A stretch of 64,000 nt of DNA, taken from contig NZ_JADKYP010000023.1 in the NCBI RefSeq assembly GCF_015354405.1, positions 36,616 through 100,615 on the forward strand, given 5' to 3'. The translations under genes were made by a program, and so were the position numbers. Origin of the DNA: Nocardia sp. BSTN01. Lineage in GTDB: Bacteria > Actinomycetota > Actinomycetes > Mycobacteriales > Mycobacteriaceae. Positions 20,231 through 30,333 of this stretch are shown here, in pieces. Numbering within the stretch: the first letter of the stretch is position 1; every line of letters starts with the position of its first letter. The notes under the pieces were generated by a model that saw nothing but the letters and a program-made list of their open reading frames with translations, was not told where the DNA came from and searched no databases.

Positions 20231-21151
20231 ATGGGAACTGCCGCTGCCGGCCGAGGCACACGCGCGATGCTGCTGCTGGTCACCGCGCTCACCGCACTGC
20301 TCGTCGGAAACATCGCAGGGGTCGCGACGGCCGCACCGGACGATTCCGTGGACCGGATGGTGCGGCTACCGGACGGCGATATCCACGTCGTCACCAGCGG
20401 GGCGCCGAGCGCACAGGCGGTGGTGCTGATCCACGGGACCGGCGGCTCGGTCTCGTGGTGGGATCCGGTCCTGCCCGCGCTGGCGGACTTCTACGTGGTG
20501 CGCGTCGACCTGCTCGGCCACGGCCGGTCGGCCAAACCGGACAGCGGTTACGGTATGGCCGAGCAGGGACATCGCGTCGGAGCGGTCCTCGACCGGCTCG
20601 GCGTGCGCCGCGCGATCGTCGTCGGGCACTCCACCGGCGGGTACGTGGCGACCGAGCTGGCCGCCCAGCGCCGTGACCTGATCACCGCGATCGGACTGAT
20701 CAGCACCGGGTCGCGCCTGGACGCCTTCACCGACAACGGCCCGCTCGGCAACCTGCTGTTCGTCCCGCAGATCGGGCAACCGCTGTGGCCCCTGCTCCCG
20801 GATGCCGCCATTCGATACGCCATGAGCAGCGCGTTCACTCGCGACGTCGCGATTCCACAGCAGCTCGTGGACGACTTCCACGGCATGACCTACCGCAGTG
20901 TCACCGCGACCTCCGACGCGTCGGACGTCTATCTGCGGGAACGCCGGGAACCCGAGCGCCTCGCCGACCTCGGGCTGCCGAGCCTGGTGCTCTACGGCTC
21001 CCGGGACCACCGCTGGCCGGCGGCATCGTTCCAGGACTACCGGAGCCTGCCGGGGGTGCGGATCGAATCGCTCGACTGCGGGCACAGCCCGATGATCGAG
21101 GAGCCCGGCCGCACCGGAGAACTCCTGCGCGACTTCGCCGAGCAGCACTGA
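20231..21151 (+). CDS. Exported or membrane-anchored alpha/beta hydrolase
   Basis: A 306-residue alpha/beta hydrolase. The N-terminus looks like a signal peptide (RAMLLLVTALTALLVGNIAG with a likely ATA-AP cleavage site). The oxyanion motif is VVLIHGTGGSVSWWDP, the nucleophile Ser is in VVGHSTGGYVA, the Asp is in YGSRDHRWP and the His in LDCGHSPMIEEP. All triad members are present, so it should be active. A GGAGG ribosome site lies just before the ATG. The FAD monooxygenase gene follows after 22 bases, probably in one operon; the substrate is unknown. Confidence 0.82.
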   Translation: MGTAAAGRGTRAMLLLVTALTALLVGNIAGVATAAPDDSVDRMVRLPDGDIHVVTSGAPSAQAVVLIHGTGGSVSWWDPVLPALADFYVVRVDLLGHGRSAKPDSGYGMAEQGHRVGAVLDRLGVRRAIVVGHSTGGYVATELAAQRRDLITAIGLISTGSRLDAFTDNGPLGNLLFVPQIGQPLWPLLPDAAIRYAMSSAFTRDVAIPQQLVDDFHGMTYRSVTATSDASDVYLRERREPERLADLGLPSLVLYGSRDHRWPAASFQDYRSLPGVRIESLDCGHSPMIEEPGRTGELLRDFAEQH

Positions 21152-21173
21152 CGCCACACGATCGGACGATTCG

Positions 21174-22457
21174 ATGCGAATTCTCATCTCCGGCGCCAGT
21201 ATCGCCGGTCCGGTGCTCGCGTATTGGCTCACTCGGCACGGTTACTCCGTCACCGTCGTCGAACGCGCGCCGGCACTGCGCAGCACCGGTGGTCATGCGG
21301 TCGACCTGTTCCGGCCCGCGATGGACATCTCGGAAAAGATGGGCGTCTTGCCGCGGATCACGGAGCGCGCCACCGGGACGAGCCGGATGGTCCTGCACCC
21401 TGAGGGCGGACGCCGGTCCGTGCGGGTCGAGCTCGCCACGATCTTCGGCGCCACGTCGGACCGGCACGCGGAAATCATGCGCGACGATCTGAGCGAGATC
21501 TATTACGACGCCACCCGCGACGACGTCGAATACCTTTTCGGAGATTCGGTCAGCGCGATCTCGCCCGACGGCGAGGTGCGATTCGAGAACGGCGCGCCGC
21601 GTCGCTTCGACCTCGTCGTCGGCGCGGACGGATTGCACTCCACCGTGCGCCGCCTGGTCTTCGGAGACGAATCCGGCTTCAGCGCCCGCACGGGGGCCTA
21701 CCTCGGGGTGCTGACGCTGCCAGAAACCTTCGGTGTGGATCGCGAACTCCATATCCACGTGGGCGTCGGCCGCACCGCCGGCATGTACGGCGAGCGCCAC
21801 CGTGGCGAGGCGCGGGCTCTGTTCCTGTTCCGCAGCGACCGCGAGCTCGAGTATCACCACCGCGATATCGCGCACCAGAAAGACCTGCTGCGCACCGCCT
21901 TTCGCGGATTCGACAGCGAGGTACAGGGATGGCTGGCCGAACTCGACCGCACCCCGGCGTTCTACTTCGACTCGATCACCCAACTGCGCATGGATACCTG
22001 GTCGCGCGGGCGAGTGACACTCGTCGGCGATGCGGGCTACTGCCCGGGCCCGGCAGTCGGCGGGAGTACCACGCTGGCCGTGATCGGAGCGTACGTTCTC
22101 GCCGGCGAGCTGGCACGGGCCGGCGGCGACCACGAACGCGCCTTCCCCGCGTACGAACGAGCGATGGCCGCACACGTCCGCGACAGCCACGCGGTCGCGG
22201 CGAGTGCGGCGAAAACGTTGATCCCCACCTCCCGGCTGGGCGTCACCGGCCTGGTTCAGGCCACGCGTCTGCTCTCGGTACTGCCCGCGAGCGCGGGCCG
22301 CGCCTTTCTCCGTCTCACCACCACGAGCGCCCGCGTGTACAACTCGATGACCGTCGCCGCTTACGCGGCGAGTGACCATGCCGTCGACAGCGGGTGGCTC
22401 ACATCACAGTCGCCCGGCGATGAGTTGTCTCGACCGCGGCCGTCTACACGACCATGA
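21174..22457 (+). CDS. FAD-dependent aromatic-type monooxygenase
   Basis: A 427-residue class A flavoprotein monooxygenase. It has the dinucleotide loop ISGASIAGPVLAYWLTRHGY, the DG-type motif in VVGADGLHSTVRRL and the second FAD motif VTLVGDAGYCPGPAVGG. Related enzymes (TetX and PHBH-like) hydroxylate small aromatic or polyketide molecules using NAD(P)H and O2. It follows the hydrolase by 22 bases and its stop overlaps the start of the DUF4287 gene (ATGA). No biosynthetic cluster surrounds it, so a detoxifying or catabolic role is as likely as a biosynthetic one. Confidence 0.85.
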   Translation: MRILISGASIAGPVLAYWLTRHGYSVTVVERAPALRSTGGHAVDLFRPAMDISEKMGVLPRITERATGTSRMVLHPEGGRRSVRVELATIFGATSDRHAEIMRDDLSEIYYDATRDDVEYLFGDSVSAISPDGEVRFENGAPRRFDLVVGADGLHSTVRRLVFGDESGFSARTGAYLGVLTLPETFGVDRELHIHVGVGRTAGMYGERHRGEARALFLFRSDRELEYHHRDIAHQKDLLRTAFRGFDSEVQGWLAELDRTPAFYFDSITQLRMDTWSRGRVTLVGDAGYCPGPAVGGSTTLAVIGAYVLAGELARAGGDHERAFPAYERAMAAHVRDSHAVAASAAKTLIPTSRLGVTGLVQATRLLSVLPASAGRAFLRLTTTSARVYNSMTVAAYAASDHAVDSGWLTSQSPGDELSRPRPSTRP

Positions 22458-22675
22458 GCGCACAGAGCACCACCGCGGTGAAGGGTCCCGCCTCCTACTT
22501 TCCCGCCATCGAGAAGAAGTACGGGCGGCCCGTCGAGGACTGGTTCGCGATCATTCGCGGCTCCGAGCTGACCAAGCATATGGAGCTGGTCGCCTGGTTG
22601 AAGAGCGAACACGGTCTCGGACACGGGCATGCGAATGCGCTTGTGGCGCATGTGCGCAGTATCGACAACGGATAG
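22454..22675 (+). CDS. DUF4287 domain protein
   Basis: A 73-residue protein matching the DUF4287 pattern: SYFPAIEKKYGRPVEDWFAI, then ELTKHMELVAWLKSEHGLG and HGHANALVAHVRS. The family is small and alpha-helical with no established activity. The ATG lies within the monooxygenase stop (ATGA overlap), so it is the third gene of the hydrolase-monooxygenase operon. Confidence 0.85.
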   Translation: MSAQSTTAVKGPASYFPAIEKKYGRPVEDWFAIIRGSELTKHMELVAWLKSEHGLGHGHANALVAHVRSIDNG

Positions 22676-22741
22676 CAGCGCAAGACCGCCCCGGCAGCGC
22701 GGGGCGGGAGTGGCGACGGCCCGGCGAACGGTTGCCGGTCC

Positions 22742-23697
22742 TCACTCGCTCGCGAGAGCCGCCGCGCCCACCAGCGTGGCGCCGTCCGTGATGGGGGATT
22801 CCAGGACCCGGAGCTCGCGGATGAAGCCGAGGCGGGCATGTCTCGCCACCGCCGCGCGCAGTGGTTCCCAGAGCGGGCCGCCGGATTTCGCGAAACCGCC
22901 GCCGATCACCACGCGGTCGATGTCGAGCGTCGCGGCGGCGGACGACACTGCTTGTCCCAGTGCGGTTCCCGCGCGCGACAGCGCCGCGAGGGCGATCGGG
23001 TCGCCGGCTTCGGCGGCGCGCGCCAATTCCGCCCCGGAGGTTCCGGGCCAGCCTTGTTCGCGCGCCCAGCGGACCGACGACATCCCACTCGCGACGGCCT
23101 CCACACATCCGACCCCGCCGCAGGCGCACGGCACATCCCAGCCGGGCACCACGATATGCCCGACGTGCCCGGCATTTCCGGTGCGGCCGAACACCACTCG
23201 GCCGTCGCTGACGATGCCGCCACCGATGCCGGAGGAGACCGTCATCGCCAATCCGGAACGAACACCGCGTAATCCGCCGACCCGATACTCCGCCAACGCC
23301 AATGCCGCGCCGTCGATCGCGAATCGAATATCGGCCTCCGGGAACAGTTCTCGCACGGCGGCGACGATCGGGAAACCGTCGCGCCATTCGGGAATGTTCA
23401 GCGGTGCGGTGCTGCCGGTACGGACATCCACCGGTCCGGCGGCGGCGATACCGACCACCGTCACCTCGAAATCCGCACCACCACACGCCTCGTCGGCCGA
23501 TGCGGCGCCGACCACCCGGCGCAGCAACGCACGGCAGGTCTGCCACAGTCGCGCGCGGGGACGCCGACCTGGTGGATATGCCGCAATGCGACCGACCGCG
23601 CGGCGGCGGACTCGTCGCCCGGCACCGCGCCGATCGGCGATACCGCGACGGCGGCCGCGAATTTGGTCGCGCCGATATCCACAGCCAGCACAGCCAC
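22742..23697 (-). pseudogene. ROK-family sugar kinase-like gene with a frameshift
   Basis: The N-terminal ROK segment MAVLAVDIGATKFAAAVAV is encoded from 23697, but the frame is lost near 23549. The rest (LWQTCRALLRRVV, then VSSGIGGGIVSDG, NAGHVGHIVV, the zinc-type CACGGVGCVE motif, and VIGGGFAKSGG) continues in another frame to 22742. One extra base after the VPAR codons would restore a normal ROK kinase of about 318 residues. The break is beside a GCGCGCGGGG run, so a sequencing error or a real mutation are both possible. If intact it would phosphorylate glucose, N-acetylglucosamine or a similar sugar. Confidence 0.8.
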
Positions 23698-23776
23698 GTC
23701 GCCACCGCCTCCTCAGCGCATCACCCGATCGGATGCACGGTACCCGGCGCCGGACATCGGGCGGGGCGGACGGTCC

Positions 23777-24280
23777 TCAGGATTCCTCGGTGTCGACCAG
23801 ATGCTCGAACGCCCGCAGGTTCTTCAACGATTCACCGCGCGAGACACGCCATTTCCATTCGCGCCGAATGGATTCCGCGAAACCGAGCTCCAGCAGCACG
23901 TTGAAGTCGCCGTCGACCGCCTCGAGGATCTGGCCGAAGACGCGGTCCAGTTCGTCCGGGGTCACGGCATGGGTCGCGATGCGGCCGACCAGATAGATGT
24001 CGCCGACCCGGTCCAGGGTGTAGGCGACACCGTAGAGGCGGCGGTTGCGGCGCAGCAGATATTTGTAGACACCCTCGAAGTTCTCGTCGGGCTTGCGGCA
24101 GACGAAGCATTCGACGCGCACACCGTGCTTGCCGACCGTCAGCATGACCGTCGTCTTCAGCTTGCGCTCACCGGGCAGCACCACGACGAAGGTGTCCCGG
24201 CCCTCGCGGGTGTAGTCGATCTCACGCTCACGCACGGTGTCGTCGATCAGCTGCGCGGTCTGCGCGATGGTGTCACTCAC
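23777..24280 (-). CDS. YbjN-domain protein downstream of mshA (Rv0487-like)
   Basis: A 167-residue protein of the YbjN (type III chaperone-like) fold. Characteristic segments are [57 protein letters not shown] and DIYLVGRI. The GTG at 24280 overlaps the mshA stop as GTGA, so it is translated with mshA. The same pair (Rv0486-Rv0487) exists in mycobacteria, implying a link to mycothiol metabolism, but no activity is known. A longer ATG/GTG-type start inside mshA (24310) is less likely. Confidence 0.85.
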   Translation of the reverse strand: MSDTIAQTAQLIDDTVREREIDYTREGRDTFVVVLPGERKLKTTVMLTVGKHGVRVECFVCRKPDENFEGVYKYLLRRNRRLYGVAYTLDRVGDIYLVGRIATHAVTPDELDRVFGQILEAVDGDFNVLLELGFAESIRREWKWRVSRGESLKNLRAFEHLVDTEES

Positions 24281-25629
24281 CGGCGTACCACTCCCATCCG
24301 GCGCCGCCACAGCGCCCGCGACCTGGCTTGACTGCCCTCTGTCAGCAACGTACCCGGCATTCGCGAACGCACACCCCGATGTCCGGCCAATGCCTCGCCG
24401 TAGCAGTCGAGCAAACCGTCGGCCGTATGTTCCCAGGAGAAGCCGGCCGCATGATCCACCGCGGCCGCGCCCATCCGCCGCAGCCGTTCCGGATCATCGA
24501 GCAGTCCGCGCAGGGCCGCCGCCCACTCGTCGGCCTGGTGGCCCGACACCAACATGCCCGAAACACCGTCTCGCACAGCCGTACTCAACCCGCCGACGTC
24601 GGCGGCCAGCACCGGCGTGCCACTGGCCTGCGCCTCGATGGCGACCAGGCCGAACGACTCGTTGTAACTCGGCACCGCGACCATATCCGCGGCCCGGTAC
24701 ACCTGCACCAGACGATGCGGCGGCTGCGGCGGCAGGAACGTCACCCGATCCGAGATGCCGAGCGTGGCGGCCAACTCGATCAACGCGTCCGGACGATCCA
24801 GCCCCGTTCCCGAGGGCCCGCCCACGATGAGCACGCGCAGCTTGCGCTCGGGTTCGGCGCGCAGCACCTCGGCCGCGGCGAACACGAGCACATCGGGGGC
24901 CTTGAGCGGCTGGATCCGGCCGACGAAGGCCACCACCTGCTCGTCCTGCTCGATACCGAATTCGGCGCGCGCGGCCGCCCGGTCACCGGGCCGGTAGCGG
25001 GACAGATCCGCACCCGGCGGCACCACGTCGATACGTCCGGATTCGGCGCCGTACAGCTCGACGAGCTGGCGGGCCTCCTCCGCGGTATTGGCGACCAGCC
25101 GATCCGATTCGGCGATGATCTGCTTCTCGCCCACCACCCGCGACAGCGGTTCCGGCGCATCACCCTCGGCCAGGAATGCGTTCTTCACCGCGGCCAGCGT
25201 GTGCGCGGTATGCACCAGCGGCACCCGCCACCGATCCCGGGCCAGCCAGCCCACCTGCCCTGACAGCCAGTAGTGCGAATGAATCAGGTCGTAGTAGCCG
25301 GGCAGCTGCCGGGCCTCCTGACGCAACACCTCCGCCGCGAACGGACACAGCTGAGTCGGCAGATCGTGCTTGTCCAGCCCCTCGAACGGTCCCGCCACCA
25401 CGTGCCGCACCAGCACCCCCGGCGCGGCCTCGACCACCGGCTCGTCGTTGGAGGACGTCGCCCGCGTGAAGATCTCCACCTCCACACCGCGGCGAGCCAG
25501 CTGGAGCGCCGACTGCAGCACGTAGACGTTCATCCCGCCCGCATCGCCGGTACCCGGCTGCGCGAGTGGAGAGGTGTGCACCGACAACACCGCGATCCGA
25601 TGCGGACGTTGATCCGGGCGATAACTCAC
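24277..25629 (-). CDS. mshA: D-inositol-3-phosphate glycosyltransferase (mycothiol synthesis)
   Basis: A 450-residue GT4 retaining glycosyltransferase that joins UDP-GlcNAc to 1L-myo-inositol-1-phosphate, the first committed step of mycothiol synthesis. N-terminal donor/acceptor features are [20 protein letters not shown] and [14 protein letters not shown]. The C-terminal half has [13 protein letters not shown] and the EX7E motif in [19 protein letters not shown]. Length and motifs match MshA closely. Mycothiol is specific to actinobacteria, which supports the host assignment. The last codon overlaps the YbjN gene start. Confidence 0.96.
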   Translation of the reverse strand: MSYRPDQRPHRIAVLSVHTSPLAQPGTGDAGGMNVYVLQSALQLARRGVEVEIFTRATSSNDEPVVEAAPGVLVRHVVAGPFEGLDKHDLPTQLCPFAAEVLRQEARQLPGYYDLIHSHYWLSGQVGWLARDRWRVPLVHTAHTLAAVKNAFLAEGDAPEPLSRVVGEKQIIAESDRLVANTAEEARQLVELYGAESGRIDVVPPGADLSRYRPGDRAAARAEFGIEQDEQVVAFVGRIQPLKAPDVLVFAAAEVLRAEPERKLRVLIVGGPSGTGLDRPDALIELAATLGISDRVTFLPPQPPHRLVQVYRAADMVAVPSYNESFGLVAIEAQASGTPVLAADVGGLSTAVRDGVSGMLVSGHQADEWAAALRGLLDDPERLRRMGAAAVDHAAGFSWEHTADGLLDCYGEALAGHRGVRSRMPGTLLTEGSQARSRALWRRRMGVVRR

Positions 25630-25727
25630 ACACTCCAGTGTGCACGCCGCGGCGCGTCAACCGTTATGCGCGCGCGGCTCGAGTGAGCGTAGTCACACCC
25701 AAGGCTGGGAGGTGGGTGTGCGCGGGA

Positions 25728-26552
25728 TCACCGTAGCGACGCAACGAATTCGGTCAGTTCATCGGCGAAGCGCTGGGGATCCTCGACGAACAGGCCGTGC
25801 TGGGCGTCGTCCCAGAACGAGGTGCGTGCCTGCGGCGCGTGTTCGGCGATGTAGCGGCCGTTCTCGACGGGCACCACCGGGTCAGCGGTGCCGTGCATGA
25901 CGAAGACCGGAACGTCGAGGTTGCGCAGCGTCTCGGTGTTGTCGACGGTGCGGTAGAACAGCGCCTTGCGGACCCGGGGCGGGGTCGCGAGGCTGCCGCC
26001 GAACAGGCGCTGGGCGTCTTCGCCCTTGTCCCGGCCGGGCCCGGTGTTGGCGTTGCCGAAGGCGGCGAAGCCCCGCATCGCCCGGCCGGCGCTCTCCTCG
26101 AATACGTCGGGAATGGCCTTCTGCATCGCCGGCCCGGGCTGGGCACCCTCGACGCCCCGGCCGATACCGGCCTGCGATCCGCAGTACACGACCCCGGCCA
26201 GGGCGCCGGTGCCGTACGCGGTCAGATAGTCGCTGAGCACGATGCCGCCGTAGGACCAGCCCAGCAGCACCGCACCGGCCGTGATGTCCTCGGCGGCCAG
26301 CACCGCGGCGACATCGGCCGCCCAGTTCTTCGGATCGTCGTATCCGGCCTCGGGCGCACCGGAGTAACCGTGCCCGCGCAGATCGACGGCGACCACCCGG
26401 AACGTCTCGGCCAGAATCTCCGCCGTACGACCCCAGCACCGCAACGTGCCGGCCCACCCGTGCAGCAACACCAGCGGACGTCCCTGTTCGGGCCCGGAGA
26501 CCTGATACACGATATTGGTTCCGTCCGCGCTGACCACTTCCCGAATCGCCAT
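25728..26552 (-). CDS. Alpha/beta hydrolase (non-haem chloroperoxidase/esterase-like)
   Basis: A 274-residue cytosolic alpha/beta hydrolase. The oxyanion region is LVLLHGWAGTLRCWG, the nucleophile lies in LLGWSYGGIVLSDY (GWSYGG), the Asp in MHGTADPVVPVENG and the His in DAQHGLFVEDP. It belongs to the group containing cofactor-free haloperoxidases and esterases; the real substrate is unknown. The ATG at 26552 is used, and the long frame further upstream is antisense to the SDR gene. It is divergent from that SDR gene with 57 bases between them and is extra relative to the mycobacterial order. Confidence 0.85.
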   Translation of the reverse strand: MAIREVVSADGTNIVYQVSGPEQGRPLVLLHGWAGTLRCWGRTAEILAETFRVVAVDLRGHGYSGAPEAGYDDPKNWAADVAAVLAAEDITAGAVLLGWSYGGIVLSDYLTAYGTGALAGVVYCGSQAGIGRGVEGAQPGPAMQKAIPDVFEESAGRAMRGFAAFGNANTGPGRDKGEDAQRLFGGSLATPPRVRKALFYRTVDNTETLRNLDVPVFVMHGTADPVVPVENGRYIAEHAPQARTSFWDDAQHGLFVEDPQRFADELTEFVASLR

Positions 26553-26609
26553 GCTCGCCAGGCTAACGGGCCGGAATTGCGGCAATGCCCGCACGCTAGG
26601 CTCGGTTCC

Positions 26610-27344
26610 ATGAGCACCCGTCATGCCGTCGTCACCGGAGCGAGTTCGGGAATCGGTGAGGCTACCGCCCGTGAGCTCGCCAAACAGGGCTATCACGTCT
26701 ACGTGGGAGCGCGCCGGATGGATCGGCTGCAGGCGCTGGCCGACGAAATCGGCGGTACCGCAATCGAATTGGATGTCACCGACGAGTCGTCGGTGCGCCT
26801 GTTCACCGATGCGGTCGAACGCGCCGACGTGCTGGTCAACAACGCCGGCGGAGCGAAAGGTCTGGCGCCGGTCACCGAGGCCGACCTCGACGACTGGCGG
26901 TGGATGTGGGAGACCAACGTGCTGGGCACGCTGCGGGTGACCAAGGCGTTGCTGCCGAAACTGATCGACTCGGGTGACGGACTGATCGTCACCGTCACCT
27001 CGGTCGCCGCCCTGCAGCCCTACGACAACGGCTCCGGCTACACCTCGGCCAAGCACGCGCAGGCCGTCCTGCACCGCACGCTGCGCGGGGAACTGCTGGG
27101 TAAGCCGGTGCGGCTCACCGAGATCGCGCCGGGCGCGGTCGAAACCGAATTCTCGGTGGTCCGGTTCGGCGGCGACACCGAGCGCGCTGCCAAGGTCTAC
27201 GAGGGCATCGACCCGCTGTTCGCCACCGACATCGCCGAAATCATCGGCTTCGTGGCGAGCCGCCCACCGCACGTCAACCTCGACACCATCGTGGTGAAGC
27301 CGCGCGACCAAGCCGACGCCGGCCGATTCGCCCGCCGCAGCTGA
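26610..27344 (+). CDS. Short-chain dehydrogenase/reductase (Rv0484c-like)
   Basis: A 244-residue classical SDR. It has the cofactor loop AVVTGASSGIGEATA, the NNAG motif in VLVNNAGGAKGL, the catalytic Ser in VTSVAALQPYDNG and the YxxxK pair in YTSAKHAQ. The Arg residues after the first strand (VGARRMDR) favour NADP(H). Closest familiar relatives are YdfG-like serine/3-hydroxy acid dehydrogenases and mycobacterial Rv0484c, found in the same place and orientation. It is convergent with the L,D-transpeptidase gene with 22 bases between the stops. Confidence 0.88.
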   Translation: MSTRHAVVTGASSGIGEATARELAKQGYHVYVGARRMDRLQALADEIGGTAIELDVTDESSVRLFTDAVERADVLVNNAGGAKGLAPVTEADLDDWRWMWETNVLGTLRVTKALLPKLIDSGDGLIVTVTSVAALQPYDNGSGYTSAKHAQAVLHRTLRGELLGKPVRLTEIAPGAVETEFSVVRFGGDTERAAKVYEGIDPLFATDIAEIIGFVASRPPHVNLDTIVVKPRDQADAGRFARRS

Positions 27345-27366
27345 GCCGGGGTGGTGAGCGAGTTCG

Positions 27367-28614
27367 CTAGCTCCCGCCGCGAACAGGCCCCGGCGCCACC
27401 GGGGTCGCCGACACCACCGGCGCCGGCTCGCCCTGGATCGCCGACATGGTCTTCCACGCGTCCCAGTCGATGGTCCAGTCGTAGAGGTCGCCGTCGGCGG
27501 CGGACAGGGCGATCGAGGTGCCGGTGACCTCGACCGGGTCGCCGTACATCGCCGTCGGGAAGTACTGCTGGGCGTCGCTGGTGCTCAGGTTGATGCAGCC
27601 GTTGGTGACGTTGGTATTACCCTGCGCGGACGCCGATTCCGGGTTCGCGTGGATGAATTCGCCGTTGTTGGAGATGCGTACCGCCCAGCGTTCGCGAACG
27701 TTGGTGTAGAACGGCGGATTCGACATCAGGAAGTCTTCGTACTTCTCGGTCACCACGTGGATACCCGAACGCGTCACATTGCGCGCCTCGTTGCCCTCGC
27801 CGTAGCTGCACGCGAAGTCGAACAGCGTGGACCCGTCGCGGATCACCTGCACCCGATGGCTGGGTGCGTACCCCTTCACGATCTGGCTGCGGCCGATGGT
27901 GAACTGGGAGGACAGATCCGAGTTGCCGTAGGCGCCGCCGCCCAGGTCCAGGCCGTACAGCTTGGCCGCGAAGGTCACCGCCGTGCCGGGCGACCAGTAG
28001 TTGCGCGGGCGCCAGTGCGCGCGGGAGCCGCCGTTCTCGTCCGGCAGCCAGGCCCAGCCGCCCTCGGCTGCCGGGGTGGTCGTGACGGTCAGCGCCTTCT
28101 CGACCGCTTCCTTGTTCTCGACGTGCTTCTTGAACTGCAGGATGATCGGCGCGGCGATGCCGACCTCCTGACCGTCGCCGATATTGATGGTGGCCGGCAC
28201 GGTCTGCTTGGGGGCGAGGGTGGTGAATTTCGACGCGATCGACACGGGCTTGTTGTCGGTACCGACCGCCGTGCCCGACCAGGTGTAGGTGACGCCGTAA
28301 CCGAGCGGCTCGGTGACCTTGAAACTGCTCTTGTCGGGCGACAGGGTGCCGGTGACCTGCTTACCGTCCGGATTGGTCAGCGCGACCTGGTCGATGCGGC
28401 CGCTGGTGACCGTCACCGAGACGGGTGCGACCGGGTTGACGTCGTCGGCTCCGCTGCCGGGCTCGAATGTCAGCTTCGCGACCGGGCCGGACTCCTTCGG
28501 CGCGGACGAACCGCTCCCGCCACTGCCCGAACATCCGGCCACCAGCGCGGCCACCGCCAGCTGGCCGGCCCCGACCAGTACGGCCCGGCGGCCGGCAATT
28601 CCTCGAATGTTCAC
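27367..28614 (-). CDS. Lipoprotein L,D-transpeptidase (Rv0483/LprQ-like)
   Basis: A 415-residue peptidoglycan cross-linking enzyme. The N-terminus is a lipoprotein signal ([18 protein letters not shown]; lipobox LVAGC, about residue 28). Immunoglobulin-like domains (about 50-250) precede the YkuD domain. Catalytic features are [12 protein letters not shown] and [13 protein letters not shown], where the Cys is the nucleophile; the first shell residue is Asn-Gly rather than the usual Ser-His-Gly. These enzymes make 3-3 cross-links typical of mycobacterial-type walls. It lies beside murB on the same strand, as in M. tuberculosis Rv0482-Rv0483, so both act in peptidoglycan assembly. Confidence 0.92.
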   Translation of the reverse strand: MNIRGIAGRRAVLVGAGQLAVAALVAGCSGSGGSGSSAPKESGPVAKLTFEPGSGADDVNPVAPVSVTVTSGRIDQVALTNPDGKQVTGTLSPDKSSFKVTEPLGYGVTYTWSGTAVGTDNKPVSIASKFTTLAPKQTVPATINIGDGQEVGIAAPIILQFKKHVENKEAVEKALTVTTTPAAEGGWAWLPDENGGSRAHWRPRNYWSPGTAVTFAAKLYGLDLGGGAYGNSDLSSQFTIGRSQIVKGYAPSHRVQVIRDGSTLFDFACSYGEGNEARNVTRSGIHVVTEKYEDFLMSNPPFYTNVRERWAVRISNNGEFIHANPESASAQGNTNVTNGCINLSTSDAQQYFPTAMYGDPVEVTGTSIALSAADGDLYDWTIDWDAWKTMSAIQGEPAPVVSATPVAPGPVRGGS

Positions 28615-28677
28615 TTCCGCGAATTTACCGCGCCCCTCCGACAGCCCGGCCCGATCGCGACGTGGCGCACGCCACCC

Positions 28678-29784
28678 CTAGAGCTCCAGGCCGACGGTCA
28701 CCGGTTCGGGTTCCAGCCTGATTCCGAAGCGCTGTTCGACGCCCGCCCGCACGGTGCGCGCCAGGTCCACCAGGTCCGCGGCGCGGGCAGAACCCCTGTT
28801 GGTCAGGGCGAGCGTATGTTTCGTCGACAACCGGACGGGAGCCTCCGGACCTGGGAAACCCTTACCGAAACCCGCTCGTTCGATCAGCCAGCCCGCGGAG
28901 AATTTCACCCCGCCCTCGGCGGCATAGGTCGGAATAGTGATATCTCCCACATGTGCCCGGATCGTGTCGAGGACGGCCGGTGCCCGATCCTGCGCCACGA
29001 CGGGGTTGGTGAAGAACGATCCCGCACTCCAGGTGTCGTGGTCGGCCGGATCGAGCACCATGCCCTTGCCGGCCCGCAGCGCCAGCACCGCCTCGCGCAC
29101 CGCCGCGGCGGGACGGGATTCGCCGGCGGTGGCGTCGAAGGCGCGGGCCAGTTCGCCGTATCGCAGCGGGGCGCTGGCACCGTCCGGATTCACCGCGAAC
29201 TCCACCGCCAGCACCACCGCGCGATCGGAATGCTTGAGCACGGAGGTGCGGTAACCGAAGCCGAGTTCCTGCGGTGCGGCCCAGCGGATCTCGCCGCTGA
29301 CACGATCCAGCAGCCGAATCCGGCGCAGCACCTGGGCCACCTCGACGCCGTAGGCGCCGACGTTCTGCACCGGCGTCGCGCCGGCCGAACCCGGAATTCC
29401 GGACAGGCACTCGAGTCCGCCGAATCCGGCCGCGACCGTCGCCGCGACCACACCGTCCCAGTCCGCGCCCGCCTCGGCCGTCACGCTGCCGGATCCGAGT
29501 TCGACGGCGTCGGTGGCGATACGGACGACCACCCCGGCGAACCCGCTGTCGGCGATCAGCAGATTGGAACCACCGGCCACCAGCAACACCGGAACGCCCG
29601 CGGCGTCGAGGGTGCGCACCGTCTCGACGAGTGCCTCCGTGGTGCGACATTCGGCGACCGTCGCGGGTCCGCCGACCCGCAGCGTGGTCAGCTGCGCCAG
29701 CGGCACCGATTCGCGCACCCGCGCGCCGGTCGCGCTCAGCAACTCACGCACGTTGTCGAATGCCACCACTCGAGATGTCTGCAC
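28678..29784 (-). CDS. murB: UDP-N-acetylenolpyruvoylglucosamine reductase
   Basis: A 368-residue FAD enzyme reducing UDP-GlcNAc-enolpyruvate to UDP-MurNAc with NADPH in the cytoplasm. Motifs are [43 protein letters not shown], the active-site Ser in [11 protein letters not shown] and a late Glu in [10 protein letters not shown]. The start is uncertain: GTG at 29784 gives a normal N-terminus and leaves 26 bases before the divergent DUF2505 gene, whereas GTG at 29820 would overlap that gene. It is the first gene of the murB/L,D-transpeptidase pair. Confidence 0.93.
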   Translation of the reverse strand: MQTSRVVAFDNVRELLSATGARVRESVPLAQLTTLRVGGPATVAECRTTEALVETVRTLDAAGVPVLLVAGGSNLLIADSGFAGVVVRIATDAVELGSGSVTAEAGADWDGVVAATVAAGFGGLECLSGIPGSAGATPVQNVGAYGVEVAQVLRRIRLLDRVSGEIRWAAPQELGFGYRTSVLKHSDRAVVLAVEFAVNPDGASAPLRYGELARAFDATAGESRPAAAVREAVLALRAGKGMVLDPADHDTWSAGSFFTNPVVAQDRAPAVLDTIRAHVGDITIPTYAAEGGVKFSAGWLIERAGFGKGFPGPEAPVRLSTKHTLALTNRGSARAADLVDLARTVRAGVEQRFGIRLEPEPVTVGLEL

Positions 29785-29810
29785 ATCGAAAGACGGTAGC
29801 GTGTCCCACC

Positions 29811-30296
29811 ATGGCGACACCCCTGGCGTACACAGCTCACTACGCGCACCCCGCCGCGGCGGTGCGTGCTGCGCTCGCCGACGAGCAGTACTGGAAGGAC
29901 CGCATCGAGGAGGTCGGCGGGCCCGGTGCGCGGCTGGACTCCTTCGCGGCCGACGGTGACCGGCTCCGCGTGGAGATGGTGCAGACCATCCCCGCCTCCG
30001 AACTTCCCCCCGCCGTCACCTCGGTGCGCCCGGGCGATCTGATCATCCCGCGTACCGAGAACTACGAGGGCCTGTCCGGCGTTTTCGAAGCCCATGTCGA
30101 GGGTGCGCCCGCGAAGGTGCGCGGCACGGTCACCCTGACCGGTTCCGATACCGCCTCCGAGGCCGTCGTCGACGGCTCGGTCGAGGTGACGATCCCGTTG
30201 TTCGGCAAGAAGATCGAGGCCGTGGTGGCCGAGAAACTGCTGGAACTGCTGGCCTCGGAGACCGACTTCACCAACACCTGGATCACCAACCACTGA
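29811..30296 (+). CDS. DUF2505 family protein (first of a tandem pair)
   Basis: A 161-residue START/SRPBCC-like actinobacterial protein: [20 protein letters not shown], then [28 protein letters not shown], and [20 protein letters not shown]. The pattern of a phosphatidylinositol-transfer-like lipid-binding fold is inferred from the family. Rv0481c occupies the same position near murB. It is followed after 37 bases by a paralogue, so the pair probably arose by duplication and forms one transcript. No catalytic residues are apparent. Confidence 0.85.
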   Translation: MATPLAYTAHYAHPAAAVRAALADEQYWKDRIEEVGGPGARLDSFAADGDRLRVEMVQTIPASELPPAVTSVRPGDLIIPRTENYEGLSGVFEAHVEGAPAKVRGTVTLTGSDTASEAVVDGSVEVTIPLFGKKIEAVVAEKLLELLASETDFTNTWITNH

Positions 30297-30333
30297 TCCG
30301 GGCGCGCGTCCGGGACCAGTACCCTGGTCCCCC

